A DNA stretch of 64,000 bases from positions 496,001 to 560,000 of the forward strand of contig NZ_JAMLIG010000001.1 of the NCBI RefSeq assembly GCF_023954305.1, given 5' to 3'. Position numbers and translations under genes: made by a program. The notes below the pieces were generated by a model. The model searched no databases. It saw only the letters and a program-made list of their open reading frames with translations, and had not been told where the DNA came from. Shown here in pieces: positions 36,136 to 45,326 of the stretch (its first letter is position 1; the number at the start of each line of letters is the position of its first letter). Source of the stretch: Mesorhizobium sp. (GTDB lineage: Bacteria; Pseudomonadota; Alphaproteobacteria; Rhizobiales; Rhizobiaceae).

Positions 36136-37026
36136 TCAGTGCCCTGCGGCGATCGTCGCGCCGCTGGACGCCCAGACATAGACGCAGGCGAAAAGGAACA
36201 GCCACACCACGTCGACGAAGTGCCAGTACCAGGCCGCCGCCTCGAAGCCGAAATGCTGCTTCGGGGTGAAGTCGCCGCGCATGGCGCGGATCAGGCACAC
36301 CAATAGGAAGATGGTGCCGACGATGACATGGAAGCCGTGGAAGCCCGTCGCCATGAAGAAGGTGGCGCCGTAGATGGAATCCTTGAATGCGAACGGCGCG
36401 TGGATGTACTCGTAGGCCTGAACCATCGAGAACAGCACGCCGAGCGCCACGGTGATCGTCAGGCCCCAAACCAGGCCACGGCGATCATCGTGCAGCAGAG
36501 CATGGTGCGCCCAGGTCACGGTCGTGCCGGACAGCAGCAGGATGATCGTGTTGTAGAGCGGCAGGTGGAAGGGATCGAGCACCTCGACGCTCTTCGGCGG
36601 CCAGGTTCCGCCGGTGAACGCCTCGCGCGCCACCTGCGACGCCTCGTTCGGGAACAGGCTGGCATCGAAGAAGGCCCAGAACCAGGCGACGAAGAACATC
36701 ACCTCGGAGGCGATGAACATGATCATGCCGTAGCGCAGGTGCAGCGACACCACGCGGGTATGGTGCCCCTCATGCGCTTCCTTGATCGTGTCCGACCACC
36801 AGCCGAACATGGTGTAGAGCACGATCGCCAAGCCGATGGCGAAGATCCAGTAGTTGGCACCGGCGAGTTCGATGCCCAGGAGATGCAGGGAACCGCTCTT
36901 CAGGGCCTGCATCCAGGCGACGCCGCCGATGGCCATGACGAGCGCGCCGAACGCGCCGATGAACGGCCACGGGCTCGGATCGATGATGTGATAGTCGTGT
37001 TGCGGTTTGGCGTGCGCGTCGGCCAT
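36136..37026 (-). CDS. ctaE: Cytochrome c oxidase subunit III
   Basis: The third core subunit of the aa3-type oxidase. The 296 residues form seven membrane helices. They include MADAHAKPQHDYHIIDPSPWPFIGAFGAL, WWSDTIKEAHEGHHTRVVSLHLRYGMIMFIASEVMFF (a hallmark segment), ALLLHDD-type loop, YEYIHAPFAFKDSIYGATFFMATGFHGFHV and a final AAWYWHFVDVVWLFLFACVYVW. It lies one base after ctaG and ends the operon at a terminator. Confidence 0.97.
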   Translation of the reverse strand: MADAHAKPQHDYHIIDPSPWPFIGAFGALVMAIGGVAWMQALKSGSLHLLGIELAGANYWIFAIGLAIVLYTMFGWWSDTIKEAHEGHHTRVVSLHLRYGMIMFIASEVMFFVAWFWAFFDASLFPNEASQVAREAFTGGTWPPKSVEVLDPFHLPLYNTIILLLSGTTVTWAHHALLHDDRRGLVWGLTITVALGVLFSMVQAYEYIHAPFAFKDSIYGATFFMATGFHGFHVIVGTIFLLVCLIRAMRGDFTPKQHFGFEAAAWYWHFVDVVWLFLFACVYVWASSGATIAAGH

Positions 37027-37027
37027 C

Positions 37028-37660
37028 TCAGCCCCCGATTTCCGTCGTTTGCGTCTTGTCGGTCCTAGCATCTTTCCCGGCCGGCGCAACAGCGACAGGC
37101 TTGGTCACGTCGATCGGGAAGAAGGTGTAGGACAGGGTTATCGTCTTCAGATGTGCGAGTTCCGGCACATTGGCGATCTCGGGATCGACATAGAAAACCA
37201 CCGGCATCTCGAGTGTCTCGCCGGGCTTCAGCGTTGTGTCGGTGAAGCAGAAGCACTCGACCTTGTTGAAATAGGCGCCGGCCAGTTCGGGCGTCACGTT
37301 GAAGCTCGCACGGCCGCCGGTCGGCACGTTGAACTGGTTTTGCGCGCGATAGGCGATCTGGGTGGTCTCCCCGATACGCATGGTCACGTCGCGCTGCACG
37401 GGCTGGAATTCCCAGGGCAGCCCGCCCGAAACATTCGCGTCGAAGCGGACAGTGATCTTCCGATCGAGGATCTTGTCGGAATACTGCTCGACGCGCTGCG
37501 TCGTGCCGCCATAGCCGGTCAACTGACAGAACATCGCGTAGAGCGGAACCGCCGCGTAGGCCATTCCCACCATGCCGGCGACAAACGCAAAGGATGCGGC
37601 CGCGATCACGCGGTTGGACCGCTCGCGTTTCATATCCCGGTCGCCGCCCTGCTCGCTCAT
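37028..37660 (-). CDS. ctaG: Cytochrome c oxidase assembly protein CtaG/Cox11
   Basis: Delivers copper to the CuB site of subunit I. The 210 residues have one N-terminal membrane helix (RVIAAASFAFVAGMVGMAYAAVPLY) then a periplasmic domain with the copper-binding CFCFTDT motif, plus FCQLTGYGGTTQR. The start overlaps the stop of the small coxF-like gene as ATGA, so they are coupled. It ends two bases before the ctaE start. Confidence 0.96.
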   Translation of the reverse strand: MSEQGGDRDMKRERSNRVIAAASFAFVAGMVGMAYAAVPLYAMFCQLTGYGGTTQRVEQYSDKILDRKITVRFDANVSGGLPWEFQPVQRDVTMRIGETTQIAYRAQNQFNVPTGGRASFNVTPELAGAYFNKVECFCFTDTTLKPGETLEMPVVFYVDPEIANVPELAHLKTITLSYTFFPIDVTKPVAVAPAGKDARTDKTQTTEIGG

Positions 37661-37815
37661 CACAGGGGCCTGTCGAGGATGGAGGGGCCGAACTTGACGA
37701 TCGTCGCGACGTAGAAGAGCAGGACGAGCACCGCCAGCGCGACACCGATGGCGATGTTGCGGCTGCGCTGCGCCTTCTTCTGGGCCGGGCTCATGGTCAC
37801 CAGCTTGTCGTCCAT
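37660..37815 (-). CDS. Small CoxF-like membrane protein of the cta operon
   Basis: A 51-residue protein too short for common ORF cut-offs. It starts MDDKLVTMSPAQKKAQRSRN, followed by one membrane helix (IAIGVALAVLVLLFYVATIV) and ends VKFGPSILDRPL. Similar tiny proteins, called CoxF, lie between ctaB and ctaG in other rhizobia. It starts two bases after the ctaB stop and overlaps ctaG by four bases, which strongly supports its being real. It may support oxidase assembly or stability. Confidence 0.9.
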   Translation of the reverse strand: MDDKLVTMSPAQKKAQRSRNIAIGVALAVLVLLFYVATIVKFGPSILDRPL

Positions 37816-37817
37816 GC

Positions 37818-38756
37818 TCAAGCTCCGACCGGGGCCAGGAGCCGCCAGGCGACGACGTCGAGGAGATAGGCGGCGAAGATCGCGAACAGGTAGACGATGG
37901 AGAAGGCGAACAGCTGCTTGGCGGGCTTCATCACCTTGTCGCCGGAGGGCATGGAGAGAACGGCCCAGCTCCTCCAGACGAAGCCGGCACCAAGCACCGC
38001 GGCGACAATGCCATAACCCCAGGAGACATAGCCGAGCACGGCGGGCAGCACCGCCAGAGGCGCAAGAATCAGCGCATAGACGAACATCTGCCGCCGCGTC
38101 GACAATTCGCCGGCCACATTGGGCATCATGGGGATGCCGGCGCGGCCGTAGTCACCCGCCTTGAACAGCGCGAGCGCCCAGAAATGCGGCGGGGTCCACA
38201 GGAAGATCACCAGGAACAGGATGACGCTCTCGAGGCTGACGCTGCCCGTCGCCGCCGCCCAGCCGATCACCGGCGGGAAAGCGCCGGCGGCGCCGCCGAT
38301 GACGATGTTCTGCGGCGTCGAGCGCTTGAGCCACATCGTGTAGATGACCGCATAGAAGAAGATGGTGAAGGCCAGCAGCGACGCCGATAGCCAGTTGACC
38401 AGCACGCCGAGGGTCATGATCGAAAGCGCCGAGAGCACCAGGCCGAATGCCAGCGCCTCTCCGGGCAATACGCGGCCCAGCGGGACCGGCCGCTTCGAGG
38501 TCCGCGACATCACATGATCGATATCGGCGTCGTACCACATGTTGAGCGCGCCGGACGCGCCGGCGCCGACGGCGATGGACACGATGGCGATGATGGCGAT
38601 GAACGGGTTCATCGCTCCGGGCGCCGCCACGAGACCGACGATGGCCGTGAAGACGACGAGCGACATGACGCGCGGCTTCAGCAGCGCGAAATAGTCGCCG
38701 GCGGTCGCCTCGGAGAGGCGAATCTCTTCCCGGCCGATATTCTCAACAACAGCCAT
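37818..38756 (-). CDS. ctaB: Protoheme IX farnesyltransferase (heme O synthase)
   Basis: A polytopic prenyltransferase that makes heme O, the precursor of oxidase heme A. Among its 312 residues are the Asp-rich motif NMWYDADIDHVMSRTSKRPVP and KAGDYGRAGIPMMPNV. About eight to nine membrane helices are visible. It begins MAVVENIGREEIRL. It is encoded within the operon between ctaD and the CoxF-like gene. Confidence 0.97.
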   Translation of the reverse strand: MAVVENIGREEIRLSEATAGDYFALLKPRVMSLVVFTAIVGLVAAPGAMNPFIAIIAIVSIAVGAGASGALNMWYDADIDHVMSRTSKRPVPLGRVLPGEALAFGLVLSALSIMTLGVLVNWLSASLLAFTIFFYAVIYTMWLKRSTPQNIVIGGAAGAFPPVIGWAAATGSVSLESVILFLVIFLWTPPHFWALALFKAGDYGRAGIPMMPNVAGELSTRRQMFVYALILAPLAVLPAVLGYVSWGYGIVAAVLGAGFVWRSWAVLSMPSGDKVMKPAKQLFAFSIVYLFAIFAAYLLDVVAWRLLAPVGA

Positions 38757-38827
38757 TCAGGCGTCCGTTCCAGTTCTCAAAGGGCGAAACCGCCGGAGCC
38801 CGGCGGTTCGCTTTAGCTCTGCGCCGA

Positions 38828-40489
38828 TCACTTGATCTTCGGCAGCTGCTCCCACTGGTGATAGGGCGGCGGCGAAGGCAACTGCCATTCCAGCGTGGTC
38901 GCGCCTTCGCCCCAGGGGTTCGCGCCGGCGATGCGCTTCTTGGAGAACGCTTCGAACACGCCGTAGAGGAACACCAGCACGCCGAAGGCCGAGAGATACG
39001 AGCCGTAGGACGACACCTCGTTCCAGCCGGCGAACGCGTCGGGATAGTCGATGTAGCGGCGCGGCATGCCGGCGAGACCCAGGAAGTGCTGCGGGAAGAA
39101 CACCAGGTTCACGCCGACGAAGGTGACCCAGAAATGGGCGCGCGCGATGAACGGCGAATACATGTAGCCGGTCATCTTCGGGAACCAGTAGTACCAGCCG
39201 GCGAAGATGGCGAACACGGCGCCCAGCGACAGCACGTAGTGGAAGTGAGCCACGACGTAGTAGGTGTCGTGCAGGGCGCGGTCGAGGCCCGCATTTGCGA
39301 GCTGGACGCCCGTCACGCCACCGATGGTGAACAGGAAGATGAACCCGATCGCCCACAGCATCGGCGTGCGCATCGAGATCGAACCGCCCCACATCGTCGC
39401 GATCCAGGAGAAGATCTTCACCCCGGTCGGCACCGCGATGACCATCGTGGCGAAGACGAAGTAGCGCTGCGTATTGAGCGCGATGCCGGTCGTATACATG
39501 TGGTGCGCCCACACGATGAAGCCGACGGCGCCGATCGCGACCATCGCATAGGCCATGCCGAGATAGCCGAAGATCGGCTTGCGCGAGAAGGTCGAGACGA
39601 TATGGCTGATGATGCCGAAGCCCGGCAGGATGAGGATGTAGACCTCGGGGTGGCCGAAGAACCAGAACAGGTGCTGGAACAGGATCGGGTCGCCGCCGAA
39701 GTCGGGCGCGAAGAAGGCGGTGCCGAAGTTGCGGTCGGTGAGCAGCATCGTGATGCCACCGGCGAGAACCGGGAGCGACAACAGGAGCAGGAAGGCGGTG
39801 ATCAGCACCGACCAGGCGAACAGCGGCATCTTGTGCAGCGTCATGCCCGGAGCGCGCATGTTGAAGATCGTGGTGATGAAGTTGATCGCGCCGAGGATCG
39901 AGGAGGCACCCGCGATGTGCAGCGACAGGATCGCCAGGTCCATCGCCGGGCCGGGCTGGCCGGAGGTCGACAGCGGCGGGTAGATCGTCCAGCCGCCGCC
40001 GACGCCGAAGCCGCCGGTCGGGCCGGGCACGAACATCGAGATCAAAAGCAGGATGAAGGCCGGAGGAAGCAGCCAGAACGAGATGTTGTTCATGCGCGGG
40101 AACGCCATGTCCGGCGCGCCGATCATGATCGGCACCATCCAGTTGGCGAAGCCGCCGATCAGCGCGGGCATGACCATGAAGAAGATCATGATCAGCGCGT
40201 GGCCGGTGGTGAACACGTTATACATGTGTTTGCCGCCGTCGATCGCGGCATCGCCCTCGAAGCCGTAGACCATTTCGGCGAGGCCGGTGAAGATCTGGAT
40301 GCCCGGCTCGGCGAGCTCCCAGCGCATCATCACCGACAGGAAGCCGCCGATGATGCCCGCGATGATCGCGAAGATCAGGTAGAGCGTTCCGATGTCCTTG
40401 TGGTTGGTCGAGAACAGCCAGCGCCGGGCGAAGCCGGTCGGTGCACCGTGCGCGTGGCCATGATCGTCGTGAGCTGCAGCGCCTGCCAT
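38828..40489 (-). CDS. ctaD: Cytochrome c oxidase subunit I
   Basis: The 553-residue catalytic subunit with heme a and heme a3-CuB. GHALIMIFFMVMPALIGGFANWMVPIMIGAPDMAFPR, WFFGHPEVYILILPGFG (CuB His and cross-linked Tyr) and VAHFHYVLSLGAVFAIFAGWYYWFPK are hallmark segments. FVPGPTGGFGVGGGWTIYPPLS is the D/K-channel region. It begins MAGAAAHDDHGHAHGAPTG. It follows ctaC after a 40-base gap in the same operon. Its internal open antisense frame is not a gene. Confidence 0.98.
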   Translation of the reverse strand: MAGAAAHDDHGHAHGAPTGFARRWLFSTNHKDIGTLYLIFAIIAGIIGGFLSVMMRWELAEPGIQIFTGLAEMVYGFEGDAAIDGGKHMYNVFTTGHALIMIFFMVMPALIGGFANWMVPIMIGAPDMAFPRMNNISFWLLPPAFILLLISMFVPGPTGGFGVGGGWTIYPPLSTSGQPGPAMDLAILSLHIAGASSILGAINFITTIFNMRAPGMTLHKMPLFAWSVLITAFLLLLSLPVLAGGITMLLTDRNFGTAFFAPDFGGDPILFQHLFWFFGHPEVYILILPGFGIISHIVSTFSRKPIFGYLGMAYAMVAIGAVGFIVWAHHMYTTGIALNTQRYFVFATMVIAVPTGVKIFSWIATMWGGSISMRTPMLWAIGFIFLFTIGGVTGVQLANAGLDRALHDTYYVVAHFHYVLSLGAVFAIFAGWYYWFPKMTGYMYSPFIARAHFWVTFVGVNLVFFPQHFLGLAGMPRRYIDYPDAFAGWNEVSSYGSYLSAFGVLVFLYGVFEAFSKKRIAGANPWGEGATTLEWQLPSPPPYHQWEQLPKIK

Positions 40490-40529
40490 GTGTCCGCTCC
40501 GTTCGTTCCCAGTATCGCGACGCCAGGGC

Positions 40530-41396
40530 TCACTCGCCCGCGTCGGCAACCTTCTTGTTGGTGTCCACCGCGGCCATCAGCGCGCGATTGGCGCCGGTCA
40601 GATCGGTCTTCGCCGCCGCCAGCCAGGTATCGTATTGATCCTGCGCGACGACGCGGATCGCGATCGGCATGAAAGCGTGGTCCTTGCCGCAGAGTTCCGA
40701 GCACTGGCCGTAATAGAGGCCTTCCTTCGTCGCCTTGAACCAGATCTCGTTGATGCGGCCGGGTACGGCATCCGTCTTGATGCCGAAAGCCGGCATTGCG
40801 AACGCATGAATGACGTCAGTCGCGGTGACGAGGACGCGCACCGTCGCGTTGACGGGAACGACGACCTCGTTGTCGACGGCCAGGAGACGGGGATAGGCCG
40901 CCAGGTCTTCCTTGCCGGCCGCCTGGCGCGCATTCTCCTGCAGCATGGCCGAATTGAAGCTCAGCGGCTCCTCGACCTGGTATTCATAATCCCAGTTCCA
41001 CTGATTGCCGGTCGCCTTGACCGTCAGCGCCGGATCTTCCGGCGGCGTGTATTGCGCGGTCAGAAGCTGGAACGATGGAACGGCGAGGAAGAGCAGGACG
41101 ACGACCGGACCGACGGTCCAGACGACCTCGATCAGCGTGTTGTGGCTGGTGCGCGAAGGTACCGGATTGGCGCTCGCGCGAAACCGGACGATGACGATCG
41201 CCAGCAGAATCAGGACGAAAACCGAGATCGGGATGATGAACCAGAGCGTGTAGACCTCGAACCATTCGATCTGTTCCATGATCGCGGTCGCGGCCGGCTG
41301 GAAACGGGTCTGCCAGGGCTCAGGCTGCGCGGCGAACGCCGCACCGGCGGCCAGCGAAGCCGCAATTGCCGTGAGGCTGCCCAAAAATCTCTTCAT
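40530..41396 (-). CDS. ctaC: Cytochrome c oxidase subunit II
   Basis: The CuA-containing subunit. The 288 residues have a signal peptide MKRFLGSLTAIAASLAAGAA, two membrane helices (VYTLWFIIPISVFVLILLAI and TLIEVVWTVGPVVVLLFLAV) and a periplasmic cupredoxin domain. CuA ligands are in DVIHAFAMPAFG and YGQCSELCGKDHAFMP. It is first gene of the operon and 355 bases downstream of the divergent ialB-like gene, so the promoter lies in that gap. Confidence 0.98.
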   Translation of the reverse strand: MKRFLGSLTAIAASLAAGAAFAAQPEPWQTRFQPAATAIMEQIEWFEVYTLWFIIPISVFVLILLAIVIVRFRASANPVPSRTSHNTLIEVVWTVGPVVVLLFLAVPSFQLLTAQYTPPEDPALTVKATGNQWNWDYEYQVEEPLSFNSAMLQENARQAAGKEDLAAYPRLLAVDNEVVVPVNATVRVLVTATDVIHAFAMPAFGIKTDAVPGRINEIWFKATKEGLYYGQCSELCGKDHAFMPIAIRVVAQDQYDTWLAAAKTDLTGANRALMAAVDTNKKVADAGE

Positions 41397-41751
41397 CACG
41401 ACGATCGTCTCCCGCAACGGTCCGTCCGGACCCCCACGCAACGGGCAGGGTCCCACGTTGGCGCCGTTAAAACCATACTCTCAATCCGACCGCAAGAAAG
41501 CCATCGTCCGCCGCGTGCGGCATTTTTGCGCGCGTCGCACGGCACCGGGCGAACTGCCTGAAAGCACGTGCAATTCGGCAATAGAGCCCTGCTTGCCGCG
41601 GTTTCCGACGAAGCTTGCGCGCAAGCCGCAATTCCGGCGGATTTTCCAACGAGAGCAGGCCCACCGCCTGTTTCTTCAAGGTCCCTGCCCGTCGACTTTG
41701 AAATGCGGCGCCGCGCGAGGTAGCTTTGCCTGATTCGTCACGGAGTTCACA
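41397..41751. promoter_or_regulatory. Divergent promoter region, cta operon / ialB-like
   Basis: A 355-base noncoding gap between ctaC (leftward) and the IalB-family gene (rightward). No stable gene, terminator or riboswitch fold was recognised. It must contain the promoters of both flanking units by position. AT-rich patches such as CGTTAAAACCATACTCTCAA near 41464 are candidate minus-strand elements, not proven. Confidence 0.45.
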
Positions 41752-42255
41752 ATGATCCGTCGCACTATCCTGACTGCGCTTGTGTTGTCATGCGCCGCCG
41801 CATGGACGCCCTCCTCGGCGCAGCAGCAGGAAACGGTCAAGGGCACGCATGGCGCCTGGTCCATGGTCTGCTCCACTCCGGCGGGTGCTACCGCCGAGCA
41901 ATGCGCCATGATGCAGAACGTGGTGGCGGAAGAGCGGCCTGAGATGGGCCTTTCGGTCGTGGTGTTCCGCACCGCCGACAACAAGGCCGAGATCCTGCGG
42001 GTCCTGACTCCGCTCGGCGTGCTCCTGCCGAACGGGCTCGGCCTCTATGTCGATGGCAAGGACATCGGCCGCGCCTATTTCGCGCGCTGTTTCGAGGACG
42101 GATGCTATGCCGAGGTCATCCTCGAGAAGCAACTTCTCGACACGTTCAAGAACGGCAAGGCGGCCGTCTTCATCGTCTTCCAGGCTCCCGAGGAAGGCAT
42201 CGGCATCCCCGTCGACCTGACCGGATTCGCCGAAGGCTTCGCCGCGCTTCCGTAG
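41752..42255 (+). CDS. Invasion-associated locus B (IalB) family exported protein
   Basis: A 167-residue secreted/periplasmic protein with signal peptide MIRRTILTALVLSCAAAWTP (cut near SSAQQQ). KGTHGAWSMVCSTPAG and CAMMQN carry two of the cysteines, followed by FRTADNKAEILRVLTPLGVLLPNGLGLYVDG, ARCFEDGCYAEVILEKQLLDTF and a C-terminal IPVDLTGFAEGFAAL, which match the IalB domain of alphaproteobacteria. The name comes from Bartonella; in free-living rhizobia its role is not established. GGAG precedes the ATG. Confidence 0.92.
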   Translation: MIRRTILTALVLSCAAAWTPSSAQQQETVKGTHGAWSMVCSTPAGATAEQCAMMQNVVAEERPEMGLSVVVFRTADNKAEILRVLTPLGVLLPNGLGLYVDGKDIGRAYFARCFEDGCYAEVILEKQLLDTFKNGKAAVFIVFQAPEEGIGIPVDLTGFAEGFAALP

Positions 42256-42331
42256 CGTCACGTCATCTTGCGTTCGGCCGGAGTCTGACGGATAGTCGAT
42301 GTCCGATACGTCCGGTTGGGGGCTTCGGTCG

Positions 42332-42799
42332 ATGCAATTCTCTCGCATCCTTGGCGCGGTCGGCGCCGCATTTGTCATGTCTTTCAGCGCTTCCGCGAGC
42401 GCGCAGGAGCAGGCGGACGTCTACACCACCGCCGATCCTGAGCTCGTCCTGGAACTGGCCAAGGGCTTTGGCTCGGCCGCGCTGGAGAAGGATTCGTCCG
42501 GCGATCCGATGATCAGCGGCCGGGTGCAGGGCCTCAAATACGTCGTCTGGTTCTACGGCTGCAAGGAGGCCGTGAACTGCCGCTCGATCCAGCTGTCCGC
42601 CGGCTATACCGACGAATATTCGGCGGAAAAGGCGAACGAGTGGAACGCGAAATTCCGCTGGATAAAGGCCTTCGAAAAGGACGGCTCCAACTTCAGGATG
42701 GACATCGACTTCAAGGGCGGAATCACGCGGGCGAACCTCGAGGCGCAGATGGCGACCTGGGATTCCTTCGTCGGCGACATCAAGGAATCGGTCGAGTAG
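42332..42799 (+). CDS. YbjN-domain exported protein
   Basis: A 155-residue protein with signal peptide MQFSRILGAVGAAFVMSFSA (cut near SASAQEQ). The YbjN-like (sensory transduction regulator-like) domain includes VYTTADPELVLELAKGFG, DSSGDPMISGRVQGLKYVVWFYGC and KANEWNAKFRWIKAFEKDG. An upstream start at 42299 adds eleven residues. Family function is unclear. It sits between ialB-like and tldD on the same strand. Confidence 0.82.
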   Translation: MQFSRILGAVGAAFVMSFSASASAQEQADVYTTADPELVLELAKGFGSAALEKDSSGDPMISGRVQGLKYVVWFYGCKEAVNCRSIQLSAGYTDEYSAEKANEWNAKFRWIKAFEKDGSNFRMDIDFKGGITRANLEAQMATWDSFVGDIKESVE

Positions 42800-42868
42800 C
42801 TTCCGATTGCTGCGATGACAGGCGGTGCCTATATGCTGGCGTGAAGCCAACATGCCGGGACCCGCCTT

Positions 42869-44281
42869 ATGGACAGCCTTCTCAACCAGTTCGACATTTC
42901 CGACGCCGAGATCCGGCGGCTCGTCCGCGATACGATCACGGGGGCGGAGGATGGCGAACTGTTCCTGGAGCAGAGCCAGTCGGAAGCGCTGATGTTCGAC
43001 AATGGCCGGCTGAAGACGGCCAATTTCTCCACCGACCAGGGGTTTGGTCTCCGCGCCGTCGCCGGCGAGGCGACCGGGTATGCGCATTCGAGCGAATTGT
43101 CGGGCGCAGCGCTCCGGCGTGCCGCGGATGCCGTGTCGGCGGTGAAGGCGGGCTATTCCGGCACGCTGGCGGACGCTCCGGCGAAGACGAACCGGCACCT
43201 CTACGGCGAAGCAAACCCGATCGAAGCTCCCGCCTTCGAGGCCAAGGCAAAGATTCTGCAGGAGATCGACGCCTATCTGCGCGGCCGCGACCCGCGCGTG
43301 CGCCAGGTCACCGCCTCGCTCACCGCCTCCTGGCAGCATGTCGAGATCCTGCGTGCCGACGGTCAGGTCGCGCGCGACGTCCGCCCGCTCGTCAGGATGA
43401 GCGTCCAGGTCATGGTCGGCGAGGGCGACCGGCAGGAGACGGGTTCCTACGGCATGGGCGGCCGCAAGAGCTTCGACGAATTCATCGCGGAAGGTGCGTG
43501 GAAGGACGGCGCCGACGAGGCGCTGCGGCAGGCGCTCGTCAATCTGGCGGCGGTCCCCGCACCCGCCGGCACCTTCGACATCGTTCTGTCCTCCGGCTGG
43601 CCGGGCGTCATGCTGCACGAAGCCGTCGGGCACGGACTGGAAGGCGATTTCAACCGCAAAAAGACCTCGGCCTTCGCCGGGCTGCTGGGCCAGCAGGTGG
43701 CGGCAAAGGGCGTGACCGTGGTCGACGACGGCACGATCATGGAGCGGCGCGGCTCGCTCACCATTGACGACGAAGGCACCCCTTCGGCCTACAATGCGCT
43801 GATCGAGGACGGCAAGCTGGTCGGCTACATGCAGGATCGGCAGAACGCGCGGCTGATGGGCATGCGGCCGACCGGGAACGGCCGCCGCGAAGGCTATGCG
43901 CACCAGCCGATGCCGCGGATGACCAACACCTACATGACCGCCGGCGACAAGACGCCGGAGGAGATCATCGCCTCGGTGAAGAAGGGCATCTACGCCGTCT
44001 CCTTCGGCGGCGGCCAGGTCGACATCACCAGCGGCAAGTTCGTGTTCGGCTGCACCGAGGCCTACATGATCGAGGACGGCAAGGTCACCCAGCCGATCAA
44101 GGGCGCGATGCTGATCGGCAACGGGCCGGACGCCATGCACCGCGTGGCGATGGTGGGCAACGACATGAAGCTCGACACCGGCATCGGCATGTGCGGCAAG
44201 GCCGGCCAGGGCGTGCCGGTCGGCGTCGGCCAGCCGCATTTGCGCATGAACCAGATGACGGTCGGCGGAACGAAGACGTAG
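42869..44281 (+). CDS. tldD: Metalloprotease TldD
   Basis: The 470-residue TldD subunit, which normally works with TldE/PmbA to trim modified peptides. The zinc motif HEAVGHGLEGDF (HExxxH) lies near residue 250. The SGDFSRG-type C-terminal region is represented by FVFGCTEAYMIEDGKVTQPIKGAMLIGNG, followed by KAGQGVPVGVGQPHLRMNQMTVGG. The partner tldE is not in this window. It lies beside the ctaC-ialB region as in related genomes. Confidence 0.96.
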   Translation: MDSLLNQFDISDAEIRRLVRDTITGAEDGELFLEQSQSEALMFDNGRLKTANFSTDQGFGLRAVAGEATGYAHSSELSGAALRRAADAVSAVKAGYSGTLADAPAKTNRHLYGEANPIEAPAFEAKAKILQEIDAYLRGRDPRVRQVTASLTASWQHVEILRADGQVARDVRPLVRMSVQVMVGEGDRQETGSYGMGGRKSFDEFIAEGAWKDGADEALRQALVNLAAVPAPAGTFDIVLSSGWPGVMLHEAVGHGLEGDFNRKKTSAFAGLLGQQVAAKGVTVVDDGTIMERRGSLTIDDEGTPSAYNALIEDGKLVGYMQDRQNARLMGMRPTGNGRREGYAHQPMPRMTNTYMTAGDKTPEEIIASVKKGIYAVSFGGGQVDITSGKFVFGCTEAYMIEDGKVTQPIKGAMLIGNGPDAMHRVAMVGNDMKLDTGIGMCGKAGQGVPVGVGQPHLRMNQMTVGGTKT

Positions 44282-44326
44282 CCTTACGAAATCTGGGATA
44301 CTCAAATGCGAATTCAGGCTTCGGAG

Positions 44327-44530
44327 CTAGCCGTAGACACCACTTCGCGATGCCTCTAAGTACTCCAAAACTCGGTCCGCCTTGCCGTCCAGCACAAGAT
44401 CTTGAGCAGTTTTGCCCGCCCAACCGGGGATGGCAGTCTTTTCAAACCACTCTCTAGCCAATGACCTGCTGTCGGTCATGCTCTCCGCCAGATTCAGAAT
44501 CCGCTCCGTTTCTTCCTCGCACCGGCTCAT
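44327..44530 (-). CDS. Orphan ParS/MbcA-type antitoxin-like C-terminal domain
   Basis: A 67-residue protein, MSRCEEETERILNLAESM to EASRSGVYG. The segment WFEKTAIPGWAGKTAQDLVLDGKADRVLEYLEA matches the C-terminal toxin-binding domain of ParS/Xre/MbcA antitoxins (DUF2384). The N-terminal DNA-binding half is absent and no RES-type toxin gene is adjacent. It is more AT-rich than its neighbours, with GGGGGC upstream of the ATG. Alternative starts up to 44608 are poor. It is either a remnant of a toxin-antitoxin module or a free antitoxin. Confidence 0.7.
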   Translation of the reverse strand: MSRCEEETERILNLAESMTDSRSLAREWFEKTAIPGWAGKTAQDLVLDGKADRVLEYLEASRSGVYG

Positions 44531-44613
44531 TCGACAGCCCCCAGCTATGAAGCGGAAATAGGAATACGTTAGATTTCTCGTACAATATCCGGCAAAACTA
44601 CATATCATCGCTC

Positions 44614-45324
44614 GTGACCTCCTCGCCTCCCTCCATCGTCATCCTTACCGGCGCCGGTGTTTCCGTCGAGTCCGGCCTTGAGACGTTCCGCGACAGGAAC
44701 GGCCTGTGGTCAAAAATCGACCATCGCGAGGTGGCGACGCCCGAAGGGTTCGCCCACAATCCCGTCAAGGTGCACGATTTCTACAACAAGCGGCGTCGGC
44801 AGCTCCGCGACGCGAAGCCAAATGCCGCGCACCACGCGCTGGCGCGGCTGGAAGGCGAGTGGCGGGACAATTTCCTGCTGGTCACCCAGAACGTCGACGA
44901 CCTGCATGAATCGGCCGGCTCGCGCCGGCTCATCCACATGCATGGCGAGCTGAACTCCGGCCTGTGCGAAGCCTGCGGCCTGCGCTGTTTGTGGAAGGCC
45001 GATATGTCGACCTATTCCCAGTGCCCGCACTGCTCGATCGTCGGCCGGATGCGGCCGGACATCGTCTGGTTCGGCGAGATGCCCTATCACATGGAGCGCA
45101 TCTATCGCGCGCTCGCGCAGGCCGAGCTGTTCGTCGCGATTGGCACTTCCGGCAACGTCTATCCCGCGGCGCAGTTCGTCGAGGAGGCCGGTGCCGCCGG
45201 GGCGCATACCGTCGAGATCAATCTCGACAATTCCGACAACACCAGCCTTTTCGCCGAAGTGATACGCGGGCCGGCGTCGACGACGGTGCCGGCCTTCGTC
45301 GACCGGCTTCTGGCGGAGGCCTGA
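44614..45324 (+). CDS. cobB: NAD-dependent protein deacylase (sirtuin)
   Basis: Removes acetyl or succinyl groups from lysine, using NAD. The 236 residues contain the Rossmann start VILTGAGVSVESGLETFRD, LLVTQNVDDLHESAGSRRLIHMHGEL with the catalytic His, the zinc Cys in CEACGLRC and CPHCSIV, and VAIGTSGNVYPAAQFV. YNKRRRQL carries the Tyr-x2-Arg type pair of class III enzymes, so desuccinylation is likely. The start is GTG. It converges on the RNA methyltransferase gene with two bases between stops. Confidence 0.95.
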   Translation: MTSSPPSIVILTGAGVSVESGLETFRDRNGLWSKIDHREVATPEGFAHNPVKVHDFYNKRRRQLRDAKPNAAHHALARLEGEWRDNFLLVTQNVDDLHESAGSRRLIHMHGELNSGLCEACGLRCLWKADMSTYSQCPHCSIVGRMRPDIVWFGEMPYHMERIYRALAQAELFVAIGTSGNVYPAAQFVEEAGAAGAHTVEINLDNSDNTSLFAEVIRGPASTTVPAFVDRLLAEA

Positions 45325-45326
45325 CG

